Source: Streptomyces pactum (GTDB lineage: Bacteria; Actinomycetota; Actinomycetes; Streptomycetales; Streptomycetaceae). Taken from it: DNA of 64,000 bases. Below are positions 1 to 7,934 of this stretch, piece by piece. The translations under genes and the position numbers were made by a program. The stretch's first letter is position 1. The number at the start of each line of letters is the position of its first letter. The stretch spans positions 4,340,001-4,404,000 of the forward strand of contig NZ_JACYXC010000001.1 of NCBI RefSeq assembly GCF_016031615.1. The letters are read 5' to 3'. The notes beneath the pieces are model-generated. The model was not told the DNA's origin, ran no database searches, and was given only the letters and a program-made list of their open reading frames with translations.

Positions 1-315
1 GACCCGCGCGCCGCCGCCCGCTACTACCTCACCGGCGAGCGGTTCGACGCGGCCGAGGCGGTACGGATCGGGCTGGTCACCCTCGCCGGGGAGGACGTGG
101 ACGCGGCGCTCGCCCCGGTGCTGGACGGGCTGCGCCGGGGCTCCCCGCAGGGCCTGGCCGCGTCCAAACGGCTGGTCAGCGCCGGGGTGCTGCGGGCCTT
201 CGACCGGGACGCCGAGGACCTCGCCGAGCTGTCGGCGCGGCTCTTCGGCTCGGCCGAGGCGCGGGAGGGCATGACGGCGTTCCTGGAGCGCCGGGACCCG
301 TGGTGGACGGCATGA
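1..315 (+). CDS. Enoyl-CoA hydratase/isomerase family protein, C-terminal part (5' end outside window)
   Basis: The reading frame is open from base 1 and ends at TGA 313-315, giving the last 104 residues. The segment YYLTGERFDAAEA followed by RIGLV is the crotonase-family helix after the active-site region, and SPQGLAASKRL is the usual C-terminal helix stretch. Members hydrate or isomerise enoyl-CoA in fatty acid or amino acid breakdown in the cytosol. The catalytic part lies upstream of the window, so substrate cannot be judged. The stop overlaps the ATG of the next gene (ATGA), so the two are probably translationally coupled in one operon. Confidence 0.85.
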   Translation, partial: DPRAAARYYLTGERFDAAEAVRIGLVTLAGEDVDAALAPVLDGLRRGSPQGLAASKRLVSAGVLRAFDRDAEDLAELSARLFGSAEAREGMTAFLERRDPWWTA

Positions 316-1088
316 GCCGGGACGCGGAACCGGACGCCGGGGCGGGCGCCGGAACCGGCGGCGGGCCGGGCACCGGGCCCGGGGCCGGCCCGGCCACCCG
401 GTCCGGGCGGGGGACGGGGGCCGGTGCCGGTACGGTCCGCCGTACCGGGCCGGCGCCCCGGCCGGGCGGCGCGCCCAAGCAGGACCGGAGCCGGGCCACC
501 CGGCAGCGGCTGCTGGCCGCCGCCGTGGACTGCCTCGCCGAGCACGGCTGGGCCGGCTCCACGGTGGCGGTGGTGGCCGAGCGCGCCGGGGTGTCCCGGG
601 GCGCCGCCCAGCACCACTTCCCCACCCGCGAGGACCTGTTCACCGCGGCGGTCGAGCACGTCGCGGAGCAGCGTTCGGCGGCGCTGCGGGCGCTCGCCCG
701 GGACCTGCCGCCGGCCGGTTCGGCGGCGCGGACCCGGACCGTCGTGGCGGAGCTGGTCGATCTCTACACCGGCCCGCTGTTCCGGGCCGCGCTCCAGCTG
801 TGGGTGGCCGCCTCCAACGAGCCGCAGCTGGGCGACCGGGTGGTGGACCTGGAGGCCCGGGTCGGCCGGGAGACGCACCGGATGGCGGTCCAGCTGCTGG
901 GCGCCGACGAGAGCGTGCCGGGGGTGCGGGAGACCGTACAGGGGCTGCTGGACCTCGGCCGGGGCCTGGGCCTGGCCCATCTGCTCACCGACGACACCGC
1001 CCGCCGCGCCCGGATCGTCGCGCAGTGGGCCCGCCTCCTCGACGAGGCCCTGCCCCCGGCACCCGGCGCCCGGCCCGCCGGACCCTGA
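312..1088 (+). CDS. TetR/AcrR family transcriptional regulator
   Basis: A 258-residue protein. The first 55 residues are Gly/Pro/Ala-rich low complexity. A TetR-type helix-turn-helix follows at about 60-110, with RLLAAAVDCLAEHGW, then VVAERAGVSRGA and the recognition helix end HHFPTREDLF. The C-terminal ligand-binding domain is the variable part and gives no clue to the inducer. ATG 312 is chosen because it overlaps the stop of the enoyl-CoA hydratase gene; an in-frame GTG at 300 would overlap more deeply. The likely role is local control of the acyl-CoA gene(s) upstream, inferred only from coupling. Confidence 0.85.
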   Translation: MSRDAEPDAGAGAGTGGGPGTGPGAGPATRSGRGTGAGAGTVRRTGPAPRPGGAPKQDRSRATRQRLLAAAVDCLAEHGWAGSTVAVVAERAGVSRGAAQHHFPTREDLFTAAVEHVAEQRSAALRALARDLPPAGSAARTRTVVAELVDLYTGPLFRAALQLWVAASNEPQLGDRVVDLEARVGRETHRMAVQLLGADESVPGVRETVQGLLDLGRGLGLAHLLTDDTARRARIVAQWARLLDEALPPAPGARPAGP

Positions 1089-1555
1089 CCCACCGGCGTC
1101 CGGCTCCCCGGCGTCCGGCTCCCCGGCTCCGGGGTCCACGGGGCCGGGGTTCCCGGGGCCGGGGTTCCAGGGCGTCCCCGGGGCGGCGGCGTGGTGAGAC
1201 GGCGGCCCGGGGTGCGGCGCGGCCCGCCCGGGTACGGGTGGCCCTCCGCCGCACCGGCTGCCCCCGGGCACGTGGCACGACGTACCGGGCCGATGGCGCG
1301 TACCGCACAGGTGCGTACCGGGCACAGGCGGGTACCGGGGCACGGGCACGTACCGGAGACCCGGAGCGCCCCCGGCCCGGCACCCGGCACGTCCCAGGCA
1401 CTCGGCACCGACGCCCGTACGGACCCCGCCCGTCGCGCCCGCCCGGCTCTCGGCCCCTGGCCCGGCCCCGGACGGGCCTGCCGGGCGCGGGGCGGGACGG
1501 TCCGGCCAGGGCGGCAAACGGACCCGGCGGGCCCGGGCCCGTCCTCGGCGAGGGG
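1089..1555. other. Gene-free interval
   Basis: Between the convergent TetR and citrate synthase genes lie 467 bases of G/C-rich low-complexity DNA. Short repeats of GGCGTCCGGCTCCCC and of GGGCCGGGGTTCC sit near 1096-1170. Open frames here show no family resemblance. No promoter is expected between convergent genes and I see no clear terminator. Confidence 0.4.
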
Positions 1556-2677
1556 TCAGCTCGGCGAGGAGGCCCCCCGGCGGGCGATCTCCGCGTAGCC
1601 GGCGATCTCCTGCGGGCTCCGCGAGCCGGGCCCGGTGTACCGGGCGGAGGGCCGCACCAGCCGCCCGGTCCGCTTCTGCTCCAGGATGTGCGCGCTCCAC
1701 CCGGCGGTCCGGGCACAGGTGAACATCGAGGTGAACATGTGCGCCGGGACCTCGGCGAAGTCCAGCACGATGGCCGCCCAGAACTCCACGTTGGTGGCGA
1801 GCACCCGGTCCGGGCGCCGGTTGTGCAGCTCCTCCAGGGCGGCCTTCTCCAGCGCCTCGGCGATCTCGTAGCGGGGCGCGCCCAGCTCCCTCGCGGTACG
1901 GCGCAGCACCCGCGCCCGCGGGTCCTCGGCCCGGTAGACCCGGTGGCCGAAGCCCATCAGCCGCTCGCCCCGGTCCAGCGCCTGCCGGACGTAGGCCGCC
2001 GCGTCCCCGGTGCGCTCGATCTCCTCGATCATGCCCAGCACCCGGGACGGCGCGCCGCCGTGCAGCGGGCCGGACATCGCGCCGACCGCGCCGGACAGCG
2101 CCGCCGCGACGTCCGCGCCGGTGGAGGCGATGACCCGGGCGGTGAAGGTGGAGGCGTTCATGCCGTGCTCGGCCGCCGACGTCCAGTAGGCGTCCACCGC
2201 CGCGACGTGTTTGGGGTCCGGCTCCCCGCGCCAGCGCCGCATGAAGCGCTCCACGACCGTCTCCGCCTTGTCGATCTCCCGCTGCGGCACCATCGGCAGG
2301 GCCTGGCCGCGGGCCGACTGGGCGACGTAGGACAGCGCCATCACCGCGGCGCGCGCCAGGTCGTCCCGGGCCTGCTCCTCGGAGATGTCCAGCAGCGGCC
2401 GCAGCCCCCACACCGGCGCCAGCATGGCGAGCGCGGACTGCACATCGACCCGGACGTCACCGGAGTGCACCGGGATCGGGAACGGCTCGGCCGCCGGCAG
2501 CCCCGGGTTGAAGGCGCCGTCCACCAGCAGCCCCCAGACGTTCCCGAACGAGACGTGACCGACCAGATCCTCGATGTCGACGCCCCGGTAGCGGAGTGCG
2601 CCGCCCTCCTTGTCGGGTTCGGCGATCTCCGTCTCGAACGCGATGACACCTTCGAGCCCAGGCACGAAGTCGGACAT
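1556..2677 (-). CDS. Citrate synthase (citrate/2-methylcitrate synthase family)
   Basis: A 373-residue protein of the short bacterial type, condensing oxaloacetate and acetyl-CoA (or a related acyl-CoA) in the cytosol. Family landmarks are visible: AEHGMNAST with His171, SGPLHGGA with His206, and GFGHRVY with His245, which supply the substrate-binding and catalytic histidines. The start ATG at 2677 has AGGAG about 8 bases upstream; an upstream in-frame ATG at 2692 has no such site. It is divergent from pdxH, an arrangement also found in other streptomycetes from memory. The sequence alone does not separate citrate from 2-methylcitrate synthase, and it is probably not the only citrate synthase of the organism. 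Confidence 0.92.
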   Translation of the reverse strand: MSDFVPGLEGVIAFETEIAEPDKEGGALRYRGVDIEDLVGHVSFGNVWGLLVDGAFNPGLPAAEPFPIPVHSGDVRVDVQSALAMLAPVWGLRPLLDISEEQARDDLARAAVMALSYVAQSARGQALPMVPQREIDKAETVVERFMRRWRGEPDPKHVAAVDAYWTSAAEHGMNASTFTARVIASTGADVAAALSGAVGAMSGPLHGGAPSRVLGMIEEIERTGDAAAYVRQALDRGERLMGFGHRVYRAEDPRARVLRRTARELGAPRYEIAEALEKAALEELHNRRPDRVLATNVEFWAAIVLDFAEVPAHMFTSMFTCARTAGWSAHILEQKRTGRLVRPSARYTGPGSRSPQEIAGYAEIARRGASSPS

Positions 2678-3111
2678 CAGGCGGCTCCTCATGATGTGTT
2701 CGACGGTTCGACGGCTTCCGGTCGGGAGCGTCGGCGTCGGATCAGGGGTGGTCGTGGCTGGCGCTGTGCCGGTGACGGATCCACGGCCGCCCGAACGGCT
2801 CGCGGTCCCCCACCGGACGTCCCGGGTGCCCCGTTCGGACGGAGATCACCCCGGCCGCGGCGGTAGGTGGTACGGGCCGGACACGATAGCGGCCGGGCCC
2901 GTGGGGCCACAGCGGGCCGGCACATGATTTTGATGGGTGCGGCACATACACGGAAGCGTGATAAGCGGCACAGCGTGTCATTTGGGGCGGGAGGGTTATG
3001 AGTGACCCGAACGGGGGAAAGGACAGGGGCGGCTGACCGGCAATTTTCACCCGTTGCCGGTATTCCACCCGTCCGCACGGCGCGTCGGGGGCGATGCTGC
3101 AAGATAGGCGG
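2678..3111. promoter_or_regulatory. Divergent intergenic region, citrate synthase / pdxH
   Basis: These 434 bases must hold the promoters of both flanking genes. The part at about 2920-3060 is clearly lower in G+C than its surroundings and is the likely promoter zone. I see no unambiguous -35/-10 pair or known operator. Confidence 0.4.
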
Positions 3112-3789
3112 GTGCCTCACCTGGACCCGCACGACCCGTTCGCCGGCGTCACGCTCGACCCGGCCACCATGCGCAAGCAGTACCGCTCGGAGGGGCTGGC
3201 CGAGAGCGAACTGGCCGGCAGCCCGTACGAGCAGTTCGCCCGCTGGTTCATCCAGACCGTGGAGAGCGGGGTGCCCGAGCCCAACGCCATGGTGGTCTCC
3301 ACCGCGGACGCCGAGGGCCGGCCCAGCTCGCGCACCGTGCTGCTGAAGTCCTACGACGAGCACGGCTTCGTCTTCTTCACCAACTACGGCTCCCGCAAGG
3401 GCCGGGAGATCGCCGCCAACCCGCACGTCGCGCTGCTCTTCCCGTGGCACCCGCTGGCCCGTCAGGTGATCGTGACGGGCGTCGCGGAGCGCACCGGCCG
3501 GGACGAGACCGCCGCCTACTTCCGTACCCGCCCGCACGGCTCCCAGCTGGGTGCCTGGGCGAGCGCCCAGTCCACGGTGATCGCCTCCCGCGAGGAGCTG
3601 GACCGGCGGTACGCGGAACTGGCCGAGCGCTACCCGGAGGAGCAGGTCCCGGTGCCGCCCGGCTGGGGCGGGTACCGGGTGGTGCCGCACGAGGTGGAGT
3701 TCTGGCAGGGCCGGGAGAACCGGCTGCACGACCGGCTGCGGTACGTCCGCGAGGCGGACGGCTGGCGGGTGGAACGCCTCTGCCCCTGA
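3112..3789 (+). CDS. pdxH: Pyridoxamine 5'-phosphate oxidase
   Basis: A 225-residue FMN enzyme that oxidises pyridoxamine or pyridoxine 5'-phosphate to pyridoxal 5'-phosphate, the last step of the salvage and de novo vitamin B6 routes. Visible landmarks are the FMN-binding RTVLLK and FFTNYGSRKGRE segments and the C-terminal dimerisation/substrate motif EFWQGRENRLHDR. Length fits the family. GTG 3112 is preferred over ATG 3094: there is no ribosome site near either, but CAAGAT lies 8 bases upstream of the GTG, fitting a leaderless transcript. The gene is divergent from citrate synthase and converges with a structured minus-strand transcript. Confidence 0.95.
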   Translation: MPHLDPHDPFAGVTLDPATMRKQYRSEGLAESELAGSPYEQFARWFIQTVESGVPEPNAMVVSTADAEGRPSSRTVLLKSYDEHGFVFFTNYGSRKGREIAANPHVALLFPWHPLARQVIVTGVAERTGRDETAAYFRTRPHGSQLGAWASAQSTVIASREELDRRYAELAERYPEEQVPVPPGWGGYRVVPHEVEFWQGRENRLHDRLRYVREADGWRVERLCP

Positions 3790-3912
3790 CGGGCCCCGCG
3801 GGTTCCTGCCGGTGTGTGCCGATCCCTGCCGGTGGGTCCCCGGCGCCGCTCGTCCGGTCGGCTCAACCGTCCGGGGACGGCACCCGGTGCCGCCACCCTG
3901 GCGGGAACGCAG

Positions 3913-4138
3913 ACGACCCGTGGGCCACATCCCTCGGAGAGGGAACCGGCCGGACGTACCGGCGGGCCCACGGGTCGGGTGAACTGCTGGGAATTGGGCC
4001 GGCGAGTCCGCCGGCACCGCGCGAAGCGCGATGGTGAACCCCTGCTCCTGACGGAGCCCGGGGCCGGACTGGCTAGCCCGCAGCCACCTCACGCGTCCGG
4101 TTTCCATACATCTGCCGAACCACCTCCCTTCTCGTGTG
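3913..4138 (-). ncRNA. Candidate structured RNA with a short leader ORF
   Basis: A transcript of about 225 nt is inferred on the minus strand, from the promoter at 4145-4173 towards pdxH. It would carry successive stems: GCTCC/GGAGC (4044-4057), CGCGC/GCGCG with a GAA loop (4018-4030) and GCCGGCG/CGCCGGC (3998-4015). A closing 13-bp perfect stem pairs 3965-3977 with 3914-3926 and encloses a CCCTC/GAGGG hairpin (3931-3943). No downstream gene on this strand could be regulated in cis, because pdxH runs the other way. I do not recognise an Rfam family in it. It could be a trans-acting small RNA, an antisense to the pdxH 3' region, or a peptide-encoding transcript. Confidence 0.5.
4073..4111 (-). 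CDS. Possible 12-codon leader-type ORF
   Basis: ATG 4111 to TAG 4073 reads MYGNRTREVAAG. A strong GGGAGG ribosome site sits at 4123-4128, 11 bases upstream of the ATG, and a well-spaced vegetative-type promoter lies just before it. The peptide has no recognisable family and is too short for coding statistics. It precedes a series of stable hairpins, an arrangement known from attenuators, but there is no gene downstream to attenuate. Confidence 0.35.
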   Translation of the reverse strand: MYGNRTREVAAG

Positions 4139-4144
4139 CTCACC

Positions 4145-4173
4145 ACCCTAGAAACCTGCTGGACACCTCTCAA
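4145..4173 (-). promoter_or_regulatory. Vegetative-type promoter for the minus-strand transcript
   Basis: On the minus strand, TTGAGA (4168-4173) and TAGGGT (4145-4150) are separated by exactly 17 bases, a good match to the streptomycete HrdB-type consensus. Transcription would start near 4138, about 27 bases ahead of the short ORF. The local A+T content is higher than in the flanks. Confidence 0.6.
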
Positions 4174-4311
4174 CCGAATTTCCGGACCGCAACGATTTCG
4201 CCGAAGGTGATGTGGTCCGCGTCACGTTCGAGTTGAATGACACCTCGTGCAGCAGACGCAGCAATCGCAGTCCGTGCAGCTCACGCAGCCGGGTTTCGCT
4301 GGGGGTGACCG

Positions 4312-6051
4312 GTGACCACTTCGCACCGTCCTGAATCGGCCCACCCGATGTCGGCCGCACCACCGGGCGCGGCGGATGCCGCACCGGAAGGCGACGGACC
4401 GGGCGGCGGCCCGCCGCCGGACGGCCCGGAGCGCGCGGACCGGGACCTGCTCGACGCCCTGCTGAACGGGATGGACGCGGCGCTGTGCGCGTTCGACGCG
4501 GACGGCACGGTCACCCACTGGAACCGCGAGGCCGAACGCGTCCTCGGCTGGACCGCCGCCGAGGCCGTCGGCCGGCGCTGGCTGAGCGGCTGGGCCGTCC
4601 GCCCCGCGGACGCGCCCGACGTGGAGACCCGGCTGATGTCCGCGATGGAGTCGTCCGACCGCCAGGTGAGCGAGTTCCCGCTGCTCACCAGGGACGGCGG
4701 CCGGGTGCTGGTGCGGGCCCAGCTGTCCCCGGTGCGGCGCGGCGGCCGGCCGGCCGGGGTGTACTGCGCGTTCGGCGAGGCACGCACCCAGGTGGACCTG
4801 GAACGCTCCCTCGCGTTCGGCGAGGCCGTGCTGGACGACACCACCTGGGGCGTGGTGGTGGTGGACGCCGACCTGCGCCCGGCGGTGGTCAACAGCCATG
4901 CCGCCCGGGCCCTGCGCACCGGGCGCACCGGACTGCTGGGCCGGCCGCTGGGCGACGTCATCGCCCATGGTGCGGAGGAACTGGAGGGCGCCCTCCAGCA
5001 CGTGCTGGCCGAGGGCACCCCGCCCACCCCGGCCGAGCTGTGGGTCACCCTCCGCGGCGCGGGCCCGGGCGCCGGCCGCGGGCCCGACTTACCCGGCCGG
5101 CGGACCGGGGCGGGCGGCGCCCGGCCGGACGCCGGCCGGTGGCCCGACGACCCGGCACGGCCGGCCGGCGGGACCTTCGGTGCCCTCGCCGGCGGTGCGG
5201 CCGGCGCGGCCGGTGCGGGCGGGGGCGTCCCGGAGGCCGACGGCGAACGCCGCTGCTGGCGCAGCTCGTTCCTGCGGCTGGGCTCGCCGTACGCCGAGCA
5301 GCCGGTCCCGCTCGGGGTGGCCTGGGTCTTCCTGGACGTCACCGAGACCAAACAGGCGGAGCAGGAGAGCTCCCGGCTGCGCTTCCGCAGCAATCAGCTG
5401 CACCGGGCGGCACGGGCCGCCGCCGAGTGCGAGGACCCGCTGGAGGCGGCCACCGTACAGCTGGACTTCGCCCTCGCCGGGTTCGCCGACCACGCGCTGA
5501 TAGACCTGGTGCTCCGCCCGGCGGACCCGGGTGGTCCGTCGCCGGAGCGCCACGACGACGCGCCGGGCCGCCCGTCCGACACCTCCCGCCGGGCGCCGCG
5601 GCCGTCCCGGGTGGCCGGGGGCGGCGGGCCCGCCTCCGTGCCGTTCGACGGTCCGGCCCCGGTCCGGCTGGTGCGGGCCGCCGCCACCCCGGCCGGGGCG
5701 ACCGGCCTCGGCCCGTGCCCGTGCCGCCCGGTCTTCTCCGGCGGCATCCCGGTGCCGTACCTGGACGGCCATCCGGCGCTCCAGGCGGCCGAGCGCTGCG
5801 GCTCGGTCCGGCTCAGCGCGGCCCGGCTGGAGGGGCCGGCGGCCGGTCAGTGGGCCCGGGTCCGAAAATGGCCGGAAGGCACCGTACACGCACTCTGTAC
5901 GGTGCTGCGCAGCCGCGGCCGGACCCTGGGCGTCGCCACCTTCCTGCGCGGCGCCGGCCGGCGGCCGTTCGACCGCGGTGACGCGGTGTACGCGGAGGAC
6001 GTCTCGGTCCGGGTGGCGGCGGCGCTGGACCTGGCCCGGCTGCTGGACTGA
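4312..6051 (+). CDS. PAS/GAF sensor-type protein
   Basis: A 579-residue cytosolic protein without predicted membrane segments. A PAS domain covers about 45-150 (AALCAFDADGTVTHWNREAE, then VLGWTAAEAVGRRWL). A second PAS-like domain spans about 160-345, interrupted by a Gly/Pro/Ala-rich insert of about 60 residues near 250-310. The last 220 residues resemble a GAF-like domain. No kinase, phosphatase or DNA-binding output domain is visible, so it may act by binding a partner or be a relic of a PAS-PP2C protein. GTG 4312 follows GGGGGTGA closely; ATG 4348 is an alternative. Confidence 0.75.
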   Translation: MTTSHRPESAHPMSAAPPGAADAAPEGDGPGGGPPPDGPERADRDLLDALLNGMDAALCAFDADGTVTHWNREAERVLGWTAAEAVGRRWLSGWAVRPADAPDVETRLMSAMESSDRQVSEFPLLTRDGGRVLVRAQLSPVRRGGRPAGVYCAFGEARTQVDLERSLAFGEAVLDDTTWGVVVVDADLRPAVVNSHAARALRTGRTGLLGRPLGDVIAHGAEELEGALQHVLAEGTPPTPAELWVTLRGAGPGAGRGPDLPGRRTGAGGARPDAGRWPDDPARPAGGTFGALAGGAAGAAGAGGGVPEADGERRCWRSSFLRLGSPYAEQPVPLGVAWVFLDVTETKQAEQESSRLRFRSNQLHRAARAAAECEDPLEAATVQLDFALAGFADHALIDLVLRPADPGGPSPERHDDAPGRPSDTSRRAPRPSRVAGGGGPASVPFDGPAPVRLVRAAATPAGATGLGPCPCRPVFSGGIPVPYLDGHPALQAAERCGSVRLSAARLEGPAAGQWARVRKWPEGTVHALCTVLRSRGRTLGVATFLRGAGRRPFDRGDAVYAEDVSVRVAAALDLARLLD

Positions 6052-6246
6052 GTCCGGGCCGGTCCGTCGGGCGGCGCGGTGACGCCGTGGCGGCGGTCCG
6101 GGGCGGTGCCCCGGCCGTCCCGGTAGCGGGACGGGTCGCGCCCCCGGGCCACCGGCGGCCACCGCCTGTCCGGCCGCACCGGCCGTTCGGCGGCCACCGC
6201 CTGTCCGACTGCCGCCGGGGCCCGGGTCCCCGGCGGCCGGCCGCGG

Positions 6247-7002
6247 TCAGCGGCGGTAGAAGATGCGGTCCGCGTACTCCGTCATCACCCGGCCGTTCCA
6301 CTCGTGGCCGCCGTCCACGTTCCCCGAGCGGAGCATCGGCGGGTCGATCCCCCGCTCGGCCAGCTCCCCGACCGCGGTCGCCAGCACCGCCTGCATCAGC
6401 GCGCTGGTGACCACGGTGGAGGCGGGTGCGAACGGCGCGCCCACGCCGTCGACGGTCAGCTCCGCGTCACCGATGCCGATCTTGCTGTCCAGTACCAGGT
6501 CGCAGTGGTCCTTGAGGAAGGTGCCGGAGGCGTGCCGGGAGCGGGTGGCGGAGGCGTACGCGACCGACGTCACGCCGATCACCGTCAGACCCAGCGCCCG
6601 CGCGTTCTGCGCCATCTCCACCGGCAGGGTGTTCCGCCCGGACAGCGAGATGATGAAGAGCAGGTCGCCGGAGCGGGCGGGGCTCGTGTCCAGGACCACC
6701 CCGGCCAGGCCGCCGACCCGCTCCAGGGCGCTGCCCAGCGTGGCGGGCACCACGTCCACCCCGACCATCCCCGGCACCGGCAGCAGGTTCATCAGGGCCA
6801 GGCCGCCGGCCCGGTACACCACGTCCTGGGCGGGCAGCGAGGAGTGACCGGCACCGAAGGCGAAGAGCCGGCCGCCGGCCACCACGGTGTCCGCGACGAG
6901 GGCACCGGCCGCCGCGATGTTGTCGGCCTCCTCGTCCCGCACCCGGTGCAGGAGGTCGATCGCGGCGTCGAAGTACCGCGCGGACAACGTGCTGTCACTC
7001 AT
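6247..7002 (-). CDS. nagS: SIS-domain sugar-phosphate protein, NagS-like
   Basis: A 251-residue protein of the UPF0309/SIS group. It opens with a helix (YFDAAIDLLHRVRDEE); the SIS phosphosugar fold follows with FGAGHSSLPAQD at about 50 and the phosphate-binding serines in FIISLSGRNTLPVE near 115. The S. coelicolor protein at the same position next to dmdR1 (SCO4393) has been described, as I recall, as NagS, an enzyme acting on N-acetylglucosamine 6-phosphate. The symbol rests on that synteny. ATG 7002 is chosen because the family begins MSDSTLSARYF; GGAAGGG lies 11 bases upstream. The promoter carries a DasR-like site, which fits aminosugar control. Confidence 0.82.
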   Translation of the reverse strand: MSDSTLSARYFDAAIDLLHRVRDEEADNIAAAGALVADTVVAGGRLFAFGAGHSSLPAQDVVYRAGGLALMNLLPVPGMVGVDVVPATLGSALERVGGLAGVVLDTSPARSGDLLFIISLSGRNTLPVEMAQNARALGLTVIGVTSVAYASATRSRHASGTFLKDHCDLVLDSKIGIGDAELTVDGVGAPFAPASTVVTSALMQAVLATAVGELAERGIDPPMLRSGNVDGGHEWNGRVMTEYADRIFYRR

Positions 7003-7048
7003 CCCGGCGGGTGCCCTTCCGTAGGTGCGTACGCTGGTGGCGCGGATC

Positions 7049-7078
7049 ACGTTGCGGTCTGGACCACTGCTCTGTCAA
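7049..7078 (-). promoter_or_regulatory. nagS promoter with embedded DasR-like site
   Basis: On the minus strand a perfect -35 TTGACA (7073-7078) is followed after 18 bases by CAACGT (7049-7054). Between them lies a near-palindrome, on the plus strand TGCGGTCTGGACCACT at 7053-7068. It matches 12 of 16 positions of the DasR responsive element ACTGGTCTAGACCACT. A repressor bound there would block the spacer, so aminosugar-phosphate-dependent repression is expected by analogy with DasR. Confidence 0.6.
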
Positions 7079-7196
7079 TACGGGGTCAACGTGGAGTCCA
7101 TCCGGATGTCCGCCGCCCGGGTCGGCATCCGGCCAGCCCGGACGGGGCGCGGATGCGGTACGGGCGCGAGCCGGGGCCCGTTGTCGGTGGCATGCG

Positions 7197-7913
7197 TCAG
7201 AATTGGGGAAGGGCCACCGCACCACACATCGAGGGGCACGCATGTCCGGACTGATCGACACCACGGAGATGTATCTCCGCACCATCCTCGAACTGGAAGA
7301 GGAAGGTGTGGTCCCCATGCGTGCCCGTATCGCGGAGCGGCTCGACCAGAGCGGCCCGACGGTCAGCCAGACCGTGGCGCGCATGGAGCGGGACGGTCTG
7401 GTCCAGGTCGCCGGGGACCGGCACCTGGAGCTCACCGAGGAGGGGCGCCGGCTGGCGACCCGGGTGATGCGCAAGCACCGTCTCGCCGAGTGCCTGCTGG
7501 TGGACGTGATCGGGCTGGAGTGGGAGCAGGTCCACGCCGAGGCGTGCCGCTGGGAGCACGTCATGAGCGAGGCCGTGGAGCGGCGGGTGCTGGAGCTGCT
7601 GCGTCACCCCACCGAGTCGCCGTACGGGAACCCGATCCCGGGCCTGGAGGAGCTGGGCGAGAAGGCGGAGGCCGACCCGTTCCTGGACGAGAGCATGGTC
7701 AGCCTGAGCGACCTCGACCCGGGCAGCGAGGGCAAGACCGTGGTGGTCCGGCGGATCGGTGAGCCCATCCAGACCGACGCCCAGCTGATGTACACCCTGC
7801 GCCGGGCCGGAGTGCAGCCGGGCTCGGTGGTGAGCGTCACCGAGTCGGCGGGCGGGGTGCTGGTGGGCAGCAGCGGCGAGGCCGCCGAGCTGGACGCCGA
7901 CATCGCCGCACAC
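7197..7913 (-). CDS. Antisense ORF over dmdR1, Adm-like candidate
   Basis: A 238-codon frame runs opposite to dmdR1 over nearly its full length. It is rich in Leu, His, Ala, Arg and Gly and has no known domain. In S. coelicolor an antiparallel gene overlapping dmdR1, named adm, has been reported to affect siderophore and antibiotic production. This frame lies in the corresponding place. Long antisense frames are very common in such G+C-rich DNA, so translation is not shown by sequence alone and the frame may be a by-product of dmdR1 codon use. Confidence 0.25.
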   Translation of the reverse strand: MCGDVGVQLGGLAAAAHQHPARRLGDAHHRARLHSGPAQGVHQLGVGLDGLTDPPDHHGLALAARVEVAQADHALVQERVGLRLLAQLLQARDRVPVRRLGGVTQQLQHPPLHGLAHDVLPAARLGVDLLPLQPDHVHQQALGETVLAHHPGRQPAPLLGELQVPVPGDLDQTVPLHARHGLADRRAALVEPLRDTGTHGDHTFLFQFEDGAEIHLRGVDQSGHACPSMCGAVALPQF

Positions 7914-7934
7914 GTCTTCGTCGCCAAGCGCTGA
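7242..7934 (+). CDS. dmdR1: DtxR/IdeR-family iron-dependent repressor DmdR1
   Basis: A 230-residue metalloregulator that with Fe2+ represses siderophore and iron-uptake genes. The winged helix covers about 1-65 (recognition helix SGPTVSQTVARMERDG), the metal-binding dimerisation domain about 66-140, and a C-terminal SH3-like domain about 150-228. All DtxR metal ligands are present at the family numbering: Met10, Cys102, Glu105 and His106, and His79, Glu83 and His98. ATG 7242 has GAGG eight to ten bases upstream. Its iron box occurs at 16475-16493 in this window. An antisense reading frame covers almost the whole gene. Confidence 0.95.
   Translation: MSGLIDTTEMYLRTILELEEEGVVPMRARIAERLDQSGPTVSQTVARMERDGLVQVAGDRHLELTEEGRRLATRVMRKHRLAECLLVDVIGLEWEQVHAEACRWEHVMSEAVERRVLELLRHPTESPYGNPIPGLEELGEKAEADPFLDESMVSLSDLDPGSEGKTVVVRRIGEPIQTDAQLMYTLRRAGVQPGSVVSVTESAGGVLVGSSGEAAELDADIAAHVFVAKR

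Noticed and set aside
3913..4138. Cobalamin, SAM, glycine, T-box or ydaO riboswitch, or tmRNA/RNase P/6S RNA
   Set aside because: None of the conserved core sequences of these RNAs as I remember them is present, and no gene lies downstream on that strand.
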